The notes under the pieces were generated by a model. That model saw only the letters and a list, made by a program, of their open reading frames with translations. It was not told the DNA's origin and searched no databases. The position numbers and the translations under genes were made by a program. Source: an uncultured Bacteroides sp. (GTDB taxonomy: Bacteria; Bacteroidota; Bacteroidia; Bacteroidales; Bacteroidaceae). From it: a stretch of 64,000 nucleotides of DNA. Of the stretch, positions 18,719-27,851 are shown piece by piece. Where the stretch lies: positions 124,001 through 188,000 of the forward strand of contig NZ_OY782185.1 of assembly GCF_963677685.1 (NCBI RefSeq), in the 5' to 3' direction. Numbering within the stretch: position 1 is the first letter of the stretch; each line of letters begins with the position of its first letter.

Positions 18719-19174
18719 TTAAAAACAGCAGCCTCTACCACAACAAAGATTATCCGAAGATTGAATTTCTAATTGATAAAAATCAAAGAAACGTTGTTTT
18801 ATCTCATCTCTAACACGTTCAAACTCACTCCAAATAAACTCAGGCGTACCTTTTGCATGCGATGGATCATCGAATCCTATATGTAGTCTTTTACCAACAT
18901 TACCCAAAAACATCGGGCAGGTTTCTTTTGCTCCTCCACAAACAGTAATCACATAATCCCATTCTTCATCTAAATAAGTTGCGACACTTGTTGGAGTATG
19001 TTGACTAATATCTATGCCAACTTCTTCCATCGCCTTAATAGCTAAAGGATTTACTCTTTCTGCTATATCCGTCCCTGCAGAGTAAACCTCCAACGTTTTA
19101 TCAAAAGATTGTAAAAAGCCATGAGCCATTTGACTACGACAGCTATTACCAGTGCATAATATTAAGATTTTCAT
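18719..19174 (-). CDS. arsC: Arsenate reductase, low-molecular-weight phosphatase type
   Basis: This 151-residue protein reduces arsenate to arsenite using a thiol relay. The P-loop CTGNSCRS gives Cys7 and Arg13, the nucleophile and anion-binding arginine. The relay cysteines are Cys79 and Cys86 in TVCGGAKETCP, spaced as in the thioredoxin-coupled ArsC of Gram-positive bacteria. An unusual C-terminal extension ends CCGRGCCF with four cysteines, absent from the classic enzyme, and could bind arsenite or metal. The gene follows arsR by 9 bases. No arsenite efflux gene (arsB, acr3) lies alongside. Confidence 0.92.
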   Translation of the reverse strand: MKILILCTGNSCRSQMAHGFLQSFDKTLEVYSAGTDIAERVNPLAIKAMEEVGIDISQHTPTSVATYLDEEWDYVITVCGGAKETCPMFLGNVGKRLHIGFDDPSHAKGTPEFIWSEFERVRDEIKQRFFDFYQLEIQSSDNLCCGRGCCF

Positions 19175-19183
19175 TCTATAATG

Positions 19184-19525
19184 CTATTTAATTTGTTTAC
19201 GACAATTTTCAGGATCACTAATTTTACTCATAAAGCCATCTAACAAAGCTTTAAATTCTTGTATTTTATCCATGTTTAAGCAATAAAATGTTTTCACTCC
19301 CTCCGAATGAGAATTAACTAGTTTAGCATTTTTCAGCTCCAACAAATGCTGATTCACAGTAGTTCGACTCAGTGGTAATTCATCTGCAAAATCATTCGTT
19401 ATACAAGTTTTTGTTTCAGCTAAATATTCAAGAATAGCCAAACGAGCCGGATGAGCCAATGCTTTAAAAAACTCAGCATTAGTTTGAAGGTCAATTTCAA
19501 ATAATTGTTTTTTAGCTTGTGCCAT
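19184..19525 (-). CDS. arsR: ArsR family winged-helix repressor
   Basis: This 113-residue DNA-binding protein has the ArsR fold (ALAHPARLAILEYLAE at about 22-37, recognition helix region LPLSRTTVNQHLLELKNAKLV at about 50-70). Members sense arsenite or metals by releasing DNA. The classic ELCVCDL metal site on helix 3 is replaced by ETKTCITNDF with a single Cys41. Other cysteines are Cys82 and Cys108, so any sensor site must be built differently. It is first in the arsR-arsC operon and probably represses it through the inverted repeat overlapping its promoter. Confidence 0.88.
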   Translation of the reverse strand: MAQAKKQLFEIDLQTNAEFFKALAHPARLAILEYLAETKTCITNDFADELPLSRTTVNQHLLELKNAKLVNSHSEGVKTFYCLNMDKIQEFKALLDGFMSKISDPENCRKQIK

Positions 19526-19548
19526 ATTATCATCTCTTTATTACAACG

Positions 19549-19584
19549 CAAATATACGTCATTTTAATGATTTATAAACGTATA
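19549..19584 (-). promoter_or_regulatory. arsRC promoter overlapped by an inverted repeat (candidate ArsR operator)
   Basis: The minus-strand -7 box TATATTTG (19556-19549) is overlapped by an inverted repeat with 7-bp arms TATACGT (19553-19559) and ACGTATA (19578-19584), 18 bases apart. Inside it sits a TCATT/AATGA half-repeat. ArsR repressors typically bind such AT-rich dyads over the promoter. The operator role is inferred. Confidence 0.6.
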
Positions 19585-19650
19585 AAGACGTCGCTTGTTT
19601 TTTAGAGTTAGATAAATAAATGATATTCTCATGAAAAGGAATCAGAAAAA

Positions 19651-19692
19651 ATAAAAAAAGATCGCAAAAGAAAAATAACATCTTATGCGATC
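19651..19692 (-). terminator. Intrinsic terminator after meaB
   Basis: On the minus strand GATCGCA (19692-19686) pairs with TGCGATC (19666-19660) across a 19-base A/T loop, followed by seven Ts. It ends the macroglobulin-DUF1573-meaB transcript about 45 bases after the meaB stop. Confidence 0.75.
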
Positions 19693-19737
19693 AAATATCT
19701 AAAGAATTGAATCTAGCTTATCGATTATCGAGAACAG

Positions 19738-20838
19738 TTATTTCTGTTTCAGTTCTCTAAAGTATGCATCAAGCAAATCTCTAGCAGCTACAAATGAAGT
19801 CAGATCAGCACTCAGCACTTTTTTCTCTTTTTCAACCAACATAGCTTTAATCTTCTCATCATTATAAAAACTATCCCTAAGATGCTCATTGATTGTTTCA
19901 TACATCCAATATTTACTTTGTTCATTCCTACGATAATCAAAATAGCCATTGTCTTTAACAAAGCTCATGTATTCATCAACCATATCCCAGATTTCTTTTA
20001 CGCCTAAGTTATAAAAACCGGAATAAGTGAGAACCTTAGGAATCCAACCTGAGTCAGAGGCAGGAAACAAATGAAGAGCATTACGAAATTGACTCGCAGC
20101 AAGTTTTGCCTTATCAATATTACTGCCATCTGCCTTGTTTATTACAATCCCATCTGCCATTTCCATAATACCTCGCTTAATTCCTTGCAGTTCATCACCA
20201 GTTCCCGCAAGCTGAATAAGCAAGAAGAAATCGACCATAGAATGTACGGCAGTTTCACTTTGACCAACCCCCACAGTCTCAACAAATATTTTATCAAAAC
20301 CTGCAGCTTCACAAAGAATTATCGTTTCACGAGTTTTACGTGCAACTCCACCGAGAGATCCTGCTGAAGGGCTAGGACGAATAAAAGAATTAGGGTGAAC
20401 AGAAAGCTGTTCCATCCGAGTTTTATCTCCGAGGATACTTCCTTTACTTCGTTCGCTACTCGGGTCAATAGCTAAAACAGCTAACTTCCCTCCCTTTTGC
20501 AAAACATGTAAGCCGAATACATCAATCGAAGTACTCTTACCTGCACCAGGAACACCACTAATACCGATACGAGTTGAATTCCCTGAATAAGGAAGGCACT
20601 TCTCAATCACCTCTTGTGCGATAGACTGATGCTCAGGACTCACACTTTCCACCAATGTTACCGCCTGACTCAAAACAGGTACACTACCCTTTAAAATGCC
20701 ATCTACAAAATCATTCACTGAAAGCTTACGCTTCTTCGTTTTTGTTTTATTCAAGTAAGGATTAACAGAAGCAGGTTGCTCTATCCCCGAGTTTACAACA
20801 AGACCTTTATATTCTTTATTATTTTCTAAATGTTCCAT
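19738..20838 (-). CDS. meaB: Methylmalonyl-CoA mutase-associated GTPase MeaB
   Basis: This 366-residue G3E-type GTPase protects and reloads the B12-dependent methylmalonyl-CoA mutase, which Bacteroides uses in the succinate-propionate route. Visible motifs are the Walker A GVPGAGKS (95-102), DPSSERSKGSILGDKTRM, the base II/III region VETVGVGQSE and the guanine-specifying NKADG (about 235). The C-terminal dimerisation arm is complete. The mutase genes are not in this window. It lies 32 bases after the DUF1573 gene and is likely transcribed with it, an odd partner for a cytoplasmic chaperone. Confidence 0.94.
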   Translation of the reverse strand: MEHLENNKEYKGLVVNSGIEQPASVNPYLNKTKTKKRKLSVNDFVDGILKGSVPVLSQAVTLVESVSPEHQSIAQEVIEKCLPYSGNSTRIGISGVPGAGKSTSIDVFGLHVLQKGGKLAVLAIDPSSERSKGSILGDKTRMEQLSVHPNSFIRPSPSAGSLGGVARKTRETIILCEAAGFDKIFVETVGVGQSETAVHSMVDFFLLIQLAGTGDELQGIKRGIMEMADGIVINKADGSNIDKAKLAASQFRNALHLFPASDSGWIPKVLTYSGFYNLGVKEIWDMVDEYMSFVKDNGYFDYRRNEQSKYWMYETINEHLRDSFYNDEKIKAMLVEKEKKVLSADLTSFVAARDLLDAYFRELKQK

Positions 20839-20870
20839 ATAAATTCAATTTATTCTCCGAGCCATCGTCT

Positions 20871-21938
20871 TTACTTTGCTCGTAAGTTTATCTCCACCTT
20901 GGGCTTAGCAGGATCATTGGTAATCATTAATATACGCAGATGCCTTTTCTTTTTAAGCCCTTTCTTTTTAAGACTAACCTCTAGTTTAGTCTTTTCACCA
21001 GGCTGCAAAAGTGTCTTTTTCAATTTTACCCCTACAGCAGAATTAAACACTTGTAGTTTACCAATCCGTAAAGCAGATTTCCCCATATTAGTTATAACGA
21101 TCGCATGTGAAGCTTTGTTCTTCTTCGCTAAACGAGCTCTGAAATCAATAAGAGTATCTGATAAATGAATAGATGGCGCGTTAGCTCTCTCTACCTCATT
21201 CATTTCAGAAAAATCAGGAAGTAAAACAACAGAAATAGGAAGTTCGTTTTCTTCGCTAACCTTATCACCTGCAAAACGCGATAAATAGACAGAAGCTTGA
21301 GTTAATCCAAAATCAACTAATAGCTTTGTATTTAAAGTCAATTTTATAACACCTTTCTTTCCGCGTAGCAAAACATTAGGTTTCTTTTCCATTTTTATAT
21401 AAGGAGGTAGATGCATCAACACCGGTTCGTAAGGTCTATCAGATTGATTCACTATGCTCAAAGTTATTTCAGGAGAATCTCCACGTTTCACATCAGGAAA
21501 ATCAATTGTATTCTGATTAATCCGTATTTTCCCAATAAGATAAGGGTGTGTTTCTTCATAGTTTTTAACCTCTTGAACCACTTCGCCTACAAAATTAAGA
21601 TAGACCAAACTAGGTTGAGCATTGCTGTAAATAGCCAGTGATTTATTAAAATGCCCCAACGCCTCTGCATCAAAAGTTGCACTAACGCTTCCCTTAGCTC
21701 CCGGTTTAATAGGAGTCTTCGTCCAATCAGCAACAGTACATCCGCACGAAGTAGTGATGTTAGTCAACACTAACGGTTGATTCCCTGTATTCGTTATGGT
21801 ATATTGAGCTGTAACAGGTTGTTTCCAAGCCACCTGCCCAAAATTATGCGTCTCTTTGTTTGAAGAAATATGAGGTTGACCCAAAACAGTTAAGGTGAAA
21901 ACAAAAAAGAAAAATATAGAGGCAAAACAGGCTTTCAT
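20871..21938 (-). CDS. DUF1573 domain secreted protein
   Basis: About 355 residues from Met at 21938, which begins a signal peptide (KACFASIFFFFVFTLTVLGQ). The open frame extends 12 codons further up, but that would bury the signal. The DUF1573 immunoglobulin-like domain appears at about 25-120 (NFGQVAWKQPVTAQYTITNT and TSCGCTVADWTKTPIKPG). At least one further Ig-like repeat follows (FPDVKRGDSPEITLSIVNQS), and a last one near the C-terminus is rich in Lys. The function of this common Bacteroidota domain is unknown. Periplasmic adhesion or scaffolding is a guess. It lies 77 bases after the macroglobulin-like gene. Confidence 0.85.
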   Translation of the reverse strand: MKACFASIFFFFVFTLTVLGQPHISSNKETHNFGQVAWKQPVTAQYTITNTGNQPLVLTNITTSCGCTVADWTKTPIKPGAKGSVSATFDAEALGHFNKSLAIYSNAQPSLVYLNFVGEVVQEVKNYEETHPYLIGKIRINQNTIDFPDVKRGDSPEITLSIVNQSDRPYEPVLMHLPPYIKMEKKPNVLLRGKKGVIKLTLNTKLLVDFGLTQASVYLSRFAGDKVSEENELPISVVLLPDFSEMNEVERANAPSIHLSDTLIDFRARLAKKNKASHAIVITNMGKSALRIGKLQVFNSAVGVKLKKTLLQPGEKTKLEVSLKKKGLKKKRHLRILMITNDPAKPKVEINLRAK

Positions 21939-22015
21939 CGTTTTTATTTTTAATGATATAAGTTCAATGCACAAAAATAGCCCTTTTTAGTGAATTAGAG
22001 CCAATGAAATAGAGG

Positions 22016-25000
22016 TTAATTTTTAACCTCTATTTTAGTAGACAATGAATGAGATACATATTCAGGAGCATATGCAGATTGAATAGTAGCTAAGCCTGAC
22101 TCATACACACCAGCTCTATCGACTATATATTCGCACTCTAAAACATATACTCCTTTCTTTAAAGAATCAAAAAAGAAATTTGTAGAAGCATCTTTTATAG
22201 ATGTATAATAGCCTAAGCCTGAACTCCAATGATACTTTGAGATAGAATTAAGAGGCTCGAAACATGAAGGTCGTTGGTCCTTTAACTGCACAAAATTCAT
22301 CGCACGATCAAGGCGTATAGTGAGACGAACCACTACTTTGTCTCCTACCGATAAGGCTTCTCTGGGAGATAATAAATGTAGTTGAGCTTGATGGTTTATT
22401 ACTTGCTTAAGGTACAGTTGTTTCTCCACAAGCAATTCTTTGCCATGTTCTCTTACTTTATCTAAATCTTCGCGATACTGAGCATATACACTTCCCCAAG
22501 CAATTCCTTTACCTAAATTGGTTATTTTAATATCAGGTAACTTCTCTATAAGAGACGCATCCGTAATAACCTTCTTTACATAACCTACCCCCTGATCTTC
22601 AGATGGAGAGGCAATCATTCTATCTCCAAAATAGATTGTTGCCCCAGCATCATTACTTAACAAATCAGAAGAACGATAAAGTAACGCATATACAGCATTT
22701 ACAGTAGCTATAGGCGAATTCCACTGTTGAGTTTGTTTCTGTTTCAAGAGCCATAATTTCATCTTTTCAACCGAGAGCGTGTCACGACTAACAAGATCAA
22801 AAGCTTCCATAGCTGCCACATGTGCAGCTATCTTTGTTCCACTCCCTGCATAAGAACTCTCTTCATTGAATGCAAAATACATTCCGTGTTCTTCATCTTG
22901 CACAGCATACTCTTTTATTGAAGCCATAAAAGCTTTCGCCTCAGCAAAGCGATCGAAGTGATGAAGAGCAATTGCCGCATGTGCTTTAATTAATAAATCA
23001 GAAGAGCTTAGTAACGTACCGACTTTATTTAAGAAATAAGTGCATGCAGCCTTATATTTATTAGGGACTTTTTCACCCGATAATGCAATAAGGTAAAGAT
23101 ATTCTAAAGCAGAGTTTGAAAGAACATACTTCTCAGAAGCAGAATCTTTTGACCTTAGTATTGAGTTATATTCAGTCAATGCCTCAGAGTGAAGAAAATC
23201 AAATGCTTCCCTCTGCATTCTTAACGCCTCTCCATCCAACGGTTTATTGGTTAAAAGAGTAAAACGAGCCAAAGTCTCAACAACAAATTGAGTAATATAT
23301 CGACTAGCATTCATCCCTTTATACCAGCTCCAAGAGCCATTGTGTAGCTGAAGTTCTTTTAACTTAGCCAATGCTACAGTATTACTATTCTGTATATTAT
23401 TCAAGTCGAAAAGAAGAGCAATACGTTGTTTTTGTTCTGCCTCATTTTTAGCTTCCAATAACCAAGGAGACTCTTCTAGCAAAATATTCTTCACTTCCTC
23501 ATTTTTCTGCAAATTACTAAGAAAAGCATCCTTATCCCCTCCTTGCAGTTTCCAAGAATCAAAAACAGCTTTTATTTTAGGTTGAGCATTCATTATATAC
23601 GAAGCCAAAGAGTTTGCGTAGTACGTACTTGCCCAAGAAATAGCATTCTCGTTAGTAGGCATAGTAAGCGATGGTAAAGCTTGAACAGCGTACCACGCCG
23701 GATTAGAAGTAAACTCAAAAGTCAAGCGCTTATCCGTGGCACTCTTACTTTGATAATTAAACAATGATTTTATTGAGAAGTTGTATGGCTTATCTCCTCG
23801 AACGGGCAATGCAACCGCCTCTGTTACAACTTCTTTATTACTCAAAACCGGCAGAATGTGTTGTTCCCCATCACTAAAGGAACCTCCATTAGCTATCATA
23901 CGACAACCTAATACTTCATATTTATCAGGTACCACAAAAGAAAATTGAACCTTAGCAACCTTAGCTGTATCTACAAAAAACTTCTGTTTTTGAGTGGCTA
24001 TCACTTTTTCTGTTATAGGATCAAATAAAATCAAGCTAACTTTACCGGATACTGCACTTTGGGTAAAATTCGTAATTGAAGCTGCAATACTGGCCTTATC
24101 TCCTACCCTTACAAAACGCGGTAAATTAGGAGTAAGCATAAACTCCTTACTAGCTACAACCTCTTTTTCCAACATAGCTGTAAGCATTCCTTTCGTATGT
24201 GCATATCCCCTAAAATTCCAAGTAGTTAAACTCTCAGGCATTGTGAAAACAAAAGAAATTTCGCCCTTATCATTCGAATGTAATTGAGGGTAGAAAAAGG
24301 CAGTTTCTGCAAAGTTTGTTCGCAAAGCTAATTCTTGAGGTAACAATCCATTTCCTGCCAAATCATTCTCTTCTGCACTCTTCTGCTCGGAACCTACTGT
24401 CATCATAAATACCTCTCCCAAACCATTCTCTTTCTTTAAAGTAGAGAAACCTCTCACTAATATTTCTGGTTTATCAACATCAAGACTTGGATTGACAAAT
24501 GAGTCATAAGAAAAAGAAGGGACATCATACCACTTATTAATGAAATCCAAATGATAATAATTATCATTGAAATAGTGTTTTTGCCAATAAACAATAGGTA
24601 AGTGCCTTGAATAAGTAATTTTTAAAGATTGATTATTTTTTCGAATTTTATCAAGAGAAGCATCATACATCGTAGCTAACATCTCAGCTATGGCAGGCTT
24701 TCCATCTGGAGTTTTGAGTGTCAATTTCCATTCTTCTTTCTCCCCAGGCTGCAATCGATCGCGGAAGACCTCCCATTTTGTTTTCAGAACTTTATCTGGA
24801 ATAGTCTTCGTTAAACTCACATCTTGCTGATATAGCCGTCCATTTTTCACAAAAGCGAAAATGATCTTCAAACCATCACCATATTCTGTTCTATAAGGTA
24901 TTTCAAAGCGCTTTACTGAATCTGTTAAGTTAAGAATAGTACTACTTGGCATTCTTTTACTTCCACAGAAAACATCCATCATAACATAAACATCTTTCTC

Positions 25001-27706
25001 AGAGGTACCAAACATGAAGACAGCCGGATTCTTGTGATCAAAAGAGGTATTTGCCGCATAATACCATATTGAAGCATCAGTAGCTGGATGAGAATCCAAA
25101 AGAGAGAACAGCGTTATGTCTTGCTCAGAAGTAACTTCTTTTCCTTGATCATCACTGGCAGTCAAAATCAATTTATAAACACCGGATGGCAATCTTTTCC
25201 ATGCCGATAAATCAGTTTTTTTATTAGAAACGAATGAGCCTGCAGAAACCGGAAGTTGAGCAATATTCAAACCTTTCCTATCTGTATAAGGATATAGTTT
25301 ATACTCTCCCGCTATAGATAATAATTTATTATTTAGATTTCTAGCTTCAAAAATAGATTCAATAACATCATCTTTGCATATTTTCTCAGATAAATCTGTA
25401 GTAAGAATTAACGAATAATCTCCAACCGCAAAAGAAGTCGAAGCTTTTTGTGTCTCACCAACAGAATTGGTAACAAAAACATCAAGCGTATAAGTATATA
25501 GTTGCTCTTCGTCTTCTTCGTCCTCCTCTTTCTCCAATAAAAATGGTACAATGAAGGTGCCTTCTTTATTTATTTTTGTTTCGCCTGAGACCAAGGTTAC
25601 TGATGGGCTTAAAATAATATTTTCCCAAAAGCCGAAAGAGCGAGTCACCACATATTTCACCATTCCTTCTTGTAAAGGCACCCCTGCATATGTTTGCGCT
25701 TTCCCTAGCACTTGCAACGAATCACCTAGCTGATAAGATTTATCTTGTGACTCAAAAGTAATACTAAACGTAGGACGTTTATATTCTTCTACCTGAATAT
25801 TCAACCAACTATTTTCGGTTTTTATAGTATAAGTTCCATTAAGACAAGATAATGGTAAAACTATCTCTGTAGTGAAAGAACCAAAATCATTAGTATGCAC
25901 TTTTTTCTCATGTATTTTCTCTCCACTAGCATTCGCAAGGATTACCGTGTAATCCTCCCCTGGAAGAACATTAGCCGTATCGGACGATAAATCATAAACG
26001 ATACCCTTTACATAGACAGTTTGTCCAGGACGGTATATAGTTCGGTCCGTTAGAAGCTTTATCTCCTCCTGCGAAGATTGATGTGCATTATAAAAATAAG
26101 AATTACCATAAATAGAGCGCATAGGCATTGCTTTATCCCCCTTTGTCTCAATTTTAAAATATCGATACTTTTTCTGCCATGAAACTTCGACTCTACCTTC
26201 AGAATTCATATTAAAAGTATCCTTTTCTACTTTGACTCCTTTCTCATTCGCATATAATCGGAGGAGAGCATTAGCTATAGGATGCCCTGTCTTTGAGTCC
26301 AAAGCTATAAATTCAGATTTGCCAGAAGGCAATTTTCGAGACAGTATTTCAAATTTGCTAGCATACAATAATCGATCTTCAGTGATTCGAGCCTTAGCAT
26401 CTGGAATCATTTTCAATAAATAAAGGCCTTCAGTAGGTGAAGTGAATTTAAGAGTAGTATCTCTTTTCACATAATCCGAAGCAAGAGAGAGTGCGAAATG
26501 TTGAGAATTTATCTTCTTGCAATATGTAGAATAAAAGTTTTTATCCTTATTTCTCTGTGCTAATTTAGGTGAATCAGTAGCCAAATTAACTTTATAAAGT
26601 TCTACAGTAAATCCCTTTAGATTAGAGTGAAAAATATTCATTTGTAATTCAGAACAAGGGTATACTATCTGAAACATATTAACATCTAATGTTGGTTGAA
26701 GTATTTGTGCTCTAAGATTCTTCAACGCATTAATTCTCTTATAACTGGGATATAAAGATATAGCTGTATCACAAAGTTTCAGAGCTAAAGCATTCAGTTG
26801 TTCGTTTTTTGCTTGTTCTGCTTTTAGAAGATAAAATTCCGCACAAAGTTCTCGCTTTTTAGCTATTTCAATTATGCTATCCAGCGAAACAATAAAAGAG
26901 TTTGATTCAAAAGCCACTTCCGTAACAGGAGACTGCAAAAAAGGGATGTCTCCTATACCTCGACGCCATTTCAGACTATCAAGTGAGGCTAATAAAACTG
27001 CATTTTCATTCTGTTTTTCTTTATAAGAATGAATCATATTCCTATATAGGATAGAAATCTGATTTTTAATATGAATATCATTGCCCAAAGAAGAAACAGA
27101 GCTTAGAGCAGAAATGCCTCTTACCACCAAAAGATGATACATATCATGGTGATAATAAATACTTCCATCAGCCTGCTCAATAAACGGAACATATACTTTT
27201 GAAGATGTATTCAACAAAAGTAAAGAATCGAGTAGAGCTTTCTGAGTTTCTTGCAAAACTTTATCGACCAATAAGTTTCCACTCCATTCACGAATATCCT
27301 TTAAAGAATCTCCATTATCAAGGTTACTCCGTTTACGGAGCTTCCAAGCATTATTAGCTGCATAGTTTGCATATATTTGAGCTAATAAAGAGTGTAGAAT
27401 AGCTTTATCTACAGGTTTTTCAATTTCTTCAGACCATCGCTCCAAATTCCCTAAACAAGTATAAAAACTATCAGGAACATGCAATTGCTGATATTTCATT
27501 TTCCAAAGATAGGCTTTCAACATCTGAGGAGAGTTTTTCTCAGATACTGCCTTGGTAAAAATTCCGTCAGCTAGGCTAATTACTGTTTGTGGAAGATTAT
27601 TCTTTTCAGCTTTCTCTATTTTAGACCAACGTTTATCATAAGATTGTGCATGAAGCAAAGTGCTAAGAGCAATTATAAAGATGAGTGGGATGAATTTTAT
27701 TTTCAT
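22016..27706 (-). CDS. Alpha-2-macroglobulin family protein lacking the thioester
   Basis: A 1896-residue exported protein (signal peptide, about 1-20). An N-terminal helical region (about 20-330) precedes macroglobulin domains. MG2 opens at about 548 with LLTDRTIYRPGQTVYVKG. The A2M core appears at about 1130 (NFAETAFFYPQLHSNDKGEI, then FVFTMPESLTTWNFRGYA). A helical thioester-domain-like region and a C-terminal receptor-binding-like domain follow. Where thioester forms carry CxEQ, this protein reads LTMPTNENAISWASTYY (about 1350), so it cannot form the covalent bond. Bacterial relatives trap proteases or protect the envelope. It heads an operon with DUF1573 and meaB. Confidence 0.9.
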   Translation of the reverse strand: MKIKFIPLIFIIALSTLLHAQSYDKRWSKIEKAEKNNLPQTVISLADGIFTKAVSEKNSPQMLKAYLWKMKYQQLHVPDSFYTCLGNLERWSEEIEKPVDKAILHSLLAQIYANYAANNAWKLRKRSNLDNGDSLKDIREWSGNLLVDKVLQETQKALLDSLLLLNTSSKVYVPFIEQADGSIYYHHDMYHLLVVRGISALSSVSSLGNDIHIKNQISILYRNMIHSYKEKQNENAVLLASLDSLKWRRGIGDIPFLQSPVTEVAFESNSFIVSLDSIIEIAKKRELCAEFYLLKAEQAKNEQLNALALKLCDTAISLYPSYKRINALKNLRAQILQPTLDVNMFQIVYPCSELQMNIFHSNLKGFTVELYKVNLATDSPKLAQRNKDKNFYSTYCKKINSQHFALSLASDYVKRDTTLKFTSPTEGLYLLKMIPDAKARITEDRLLYASKFEILSRKLPSGKSEFIALDSKTGHPIANALLRLYANEKGVKVEKDTFNMNSEGRVEVSWQKKYRYFKIETKGDKAMPMRSIYGNSYFYNAHQSSQEEIKLLTDRTIYRPGQTVYVKGIVYDLSSDTANVLPGEDYTVILANASGEKIHEKKVHTNDFGSFTTEIVLPLSCLNGTYTIKTENSWLNIQVEEYKRPTFSITFESQDKSYQLGDSLQVLGKAQTYAGVPLQEGMVKYVVTRSFGFWENIILSPSVTLVSGETKINKEGTFIVPFLLEKEEDEEDEEQLYTYTLDVFVTNSVGETQKASTSFAVGDYSLILTTDLSEKICKDDVIESIFEARNLNNKLLSIAGEYKLYPYTDRKGLNIAQLPVSAGSFVSNKKTDLSAWKRLPSGVYKLILTASDDQGKEVTSEQDITLFSLLDSHPATDASIWYYAANTSFDHKNPAVFMFGTSEKDVYVMMDVFCGSKRMPSSTILNLTDSVKRFEIPYRTEYGDGLKIIFAFVKNGRLYQQDVSLTKTIPDKVLKTKWEVFRDRLQPGEKEEWKLTLKTPDGKPAIAEMLATMYDASLDKIRKNNQSLKITYSRHLPIVYWQKHYFNDNYYHLDFINKWYDVPSFSYDSFVNPSLDVDKPEILVRGFSTLKKENGLGEVFMMTVGSEQKSAEENDLAGNGLLPQELALRTNFAETAFFYPQLHSNDKGEISFVFTMPESLTTWNFRGYAHTKGMLTAMLEKEVVASKEFMLTPNLPRFVRVGDKASIAASITNFTQSAVSGKVSLILFDPITEKVIATQKQKFFVDTAKVAKVQFSFVVPDKYEVLGCRMIANGGSFSDGEQHILPVLSNKEVVTEAVALPVRGDKPYNFSIKSLFNYQSKSATDKRLTFEFTSNPAWYAVQALPSLTMPTNENAISWASTYYANSLASYIMNAQPKIKAVFDSWKLQGGDKDAFLSNLQKNEEVKNILLEESPWLLEAKNEAEQKQRIALLFDLNNIQNSNTVALAKLKELQLHNGSWSWYKGMNASRYITQFVVETLARFTLLTNKPLDGEALRMQREAFDFLHSEALTEYNSILRSKDSASEKYVLSNSALEYLYLIALSGEKVPNKYKAACTYFLNKVGTLLSSSDLLIKAHAAIALHHFDRFAEAKAFMASIKEYAVQDEEHGMYFAFNEESSYAGSGTKIAAHVAAMEAFDLVSRDTLSVEKMKLWLLKQKQTQQWNSPIATVNAVYALLYRSSDLLSNDAGATIYFGDRMIASPSEDQGVGYVKKVITDASLIEKLPDIKITNLGKGIAWGSVYAQYREDLDKVREHGKELLVEKQLYLKQVINHQAQLHLLSPREALSVGDKVVVRLTIRLDRAMNFVQLKDQRPSCFEPLNSISKYHWSSGLGYYTSIKDASTNFFFDSLKKGVYVLECEYIVDRAGVYESGLATIQSAYAPEYVSHSLSTKIEVKN

Positions 27707-27802
27707 AAATCTAGCAGTTTTTAGTCCAACTTAATATCACAAAGAAAAGTATTTTAACCCAAATAAAATCTGTATTATACATAATATTTAAAAAAAACAT
27801 AT

Positions 27803-27810
27803 TAATTTTG
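27803..27810 (+). promoter_or_regulatory. Probable -7 box for the fimbrillin-like gene
   Basis: TAATTTTG matches TAnnTTTG 42 bases before the start. No -33 box is evident. Confidence 0.4.
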
Positions 27811-27851
27811 AGGCACAAAATAAGAAGAAAGATTTTACAAACGATTGATTC

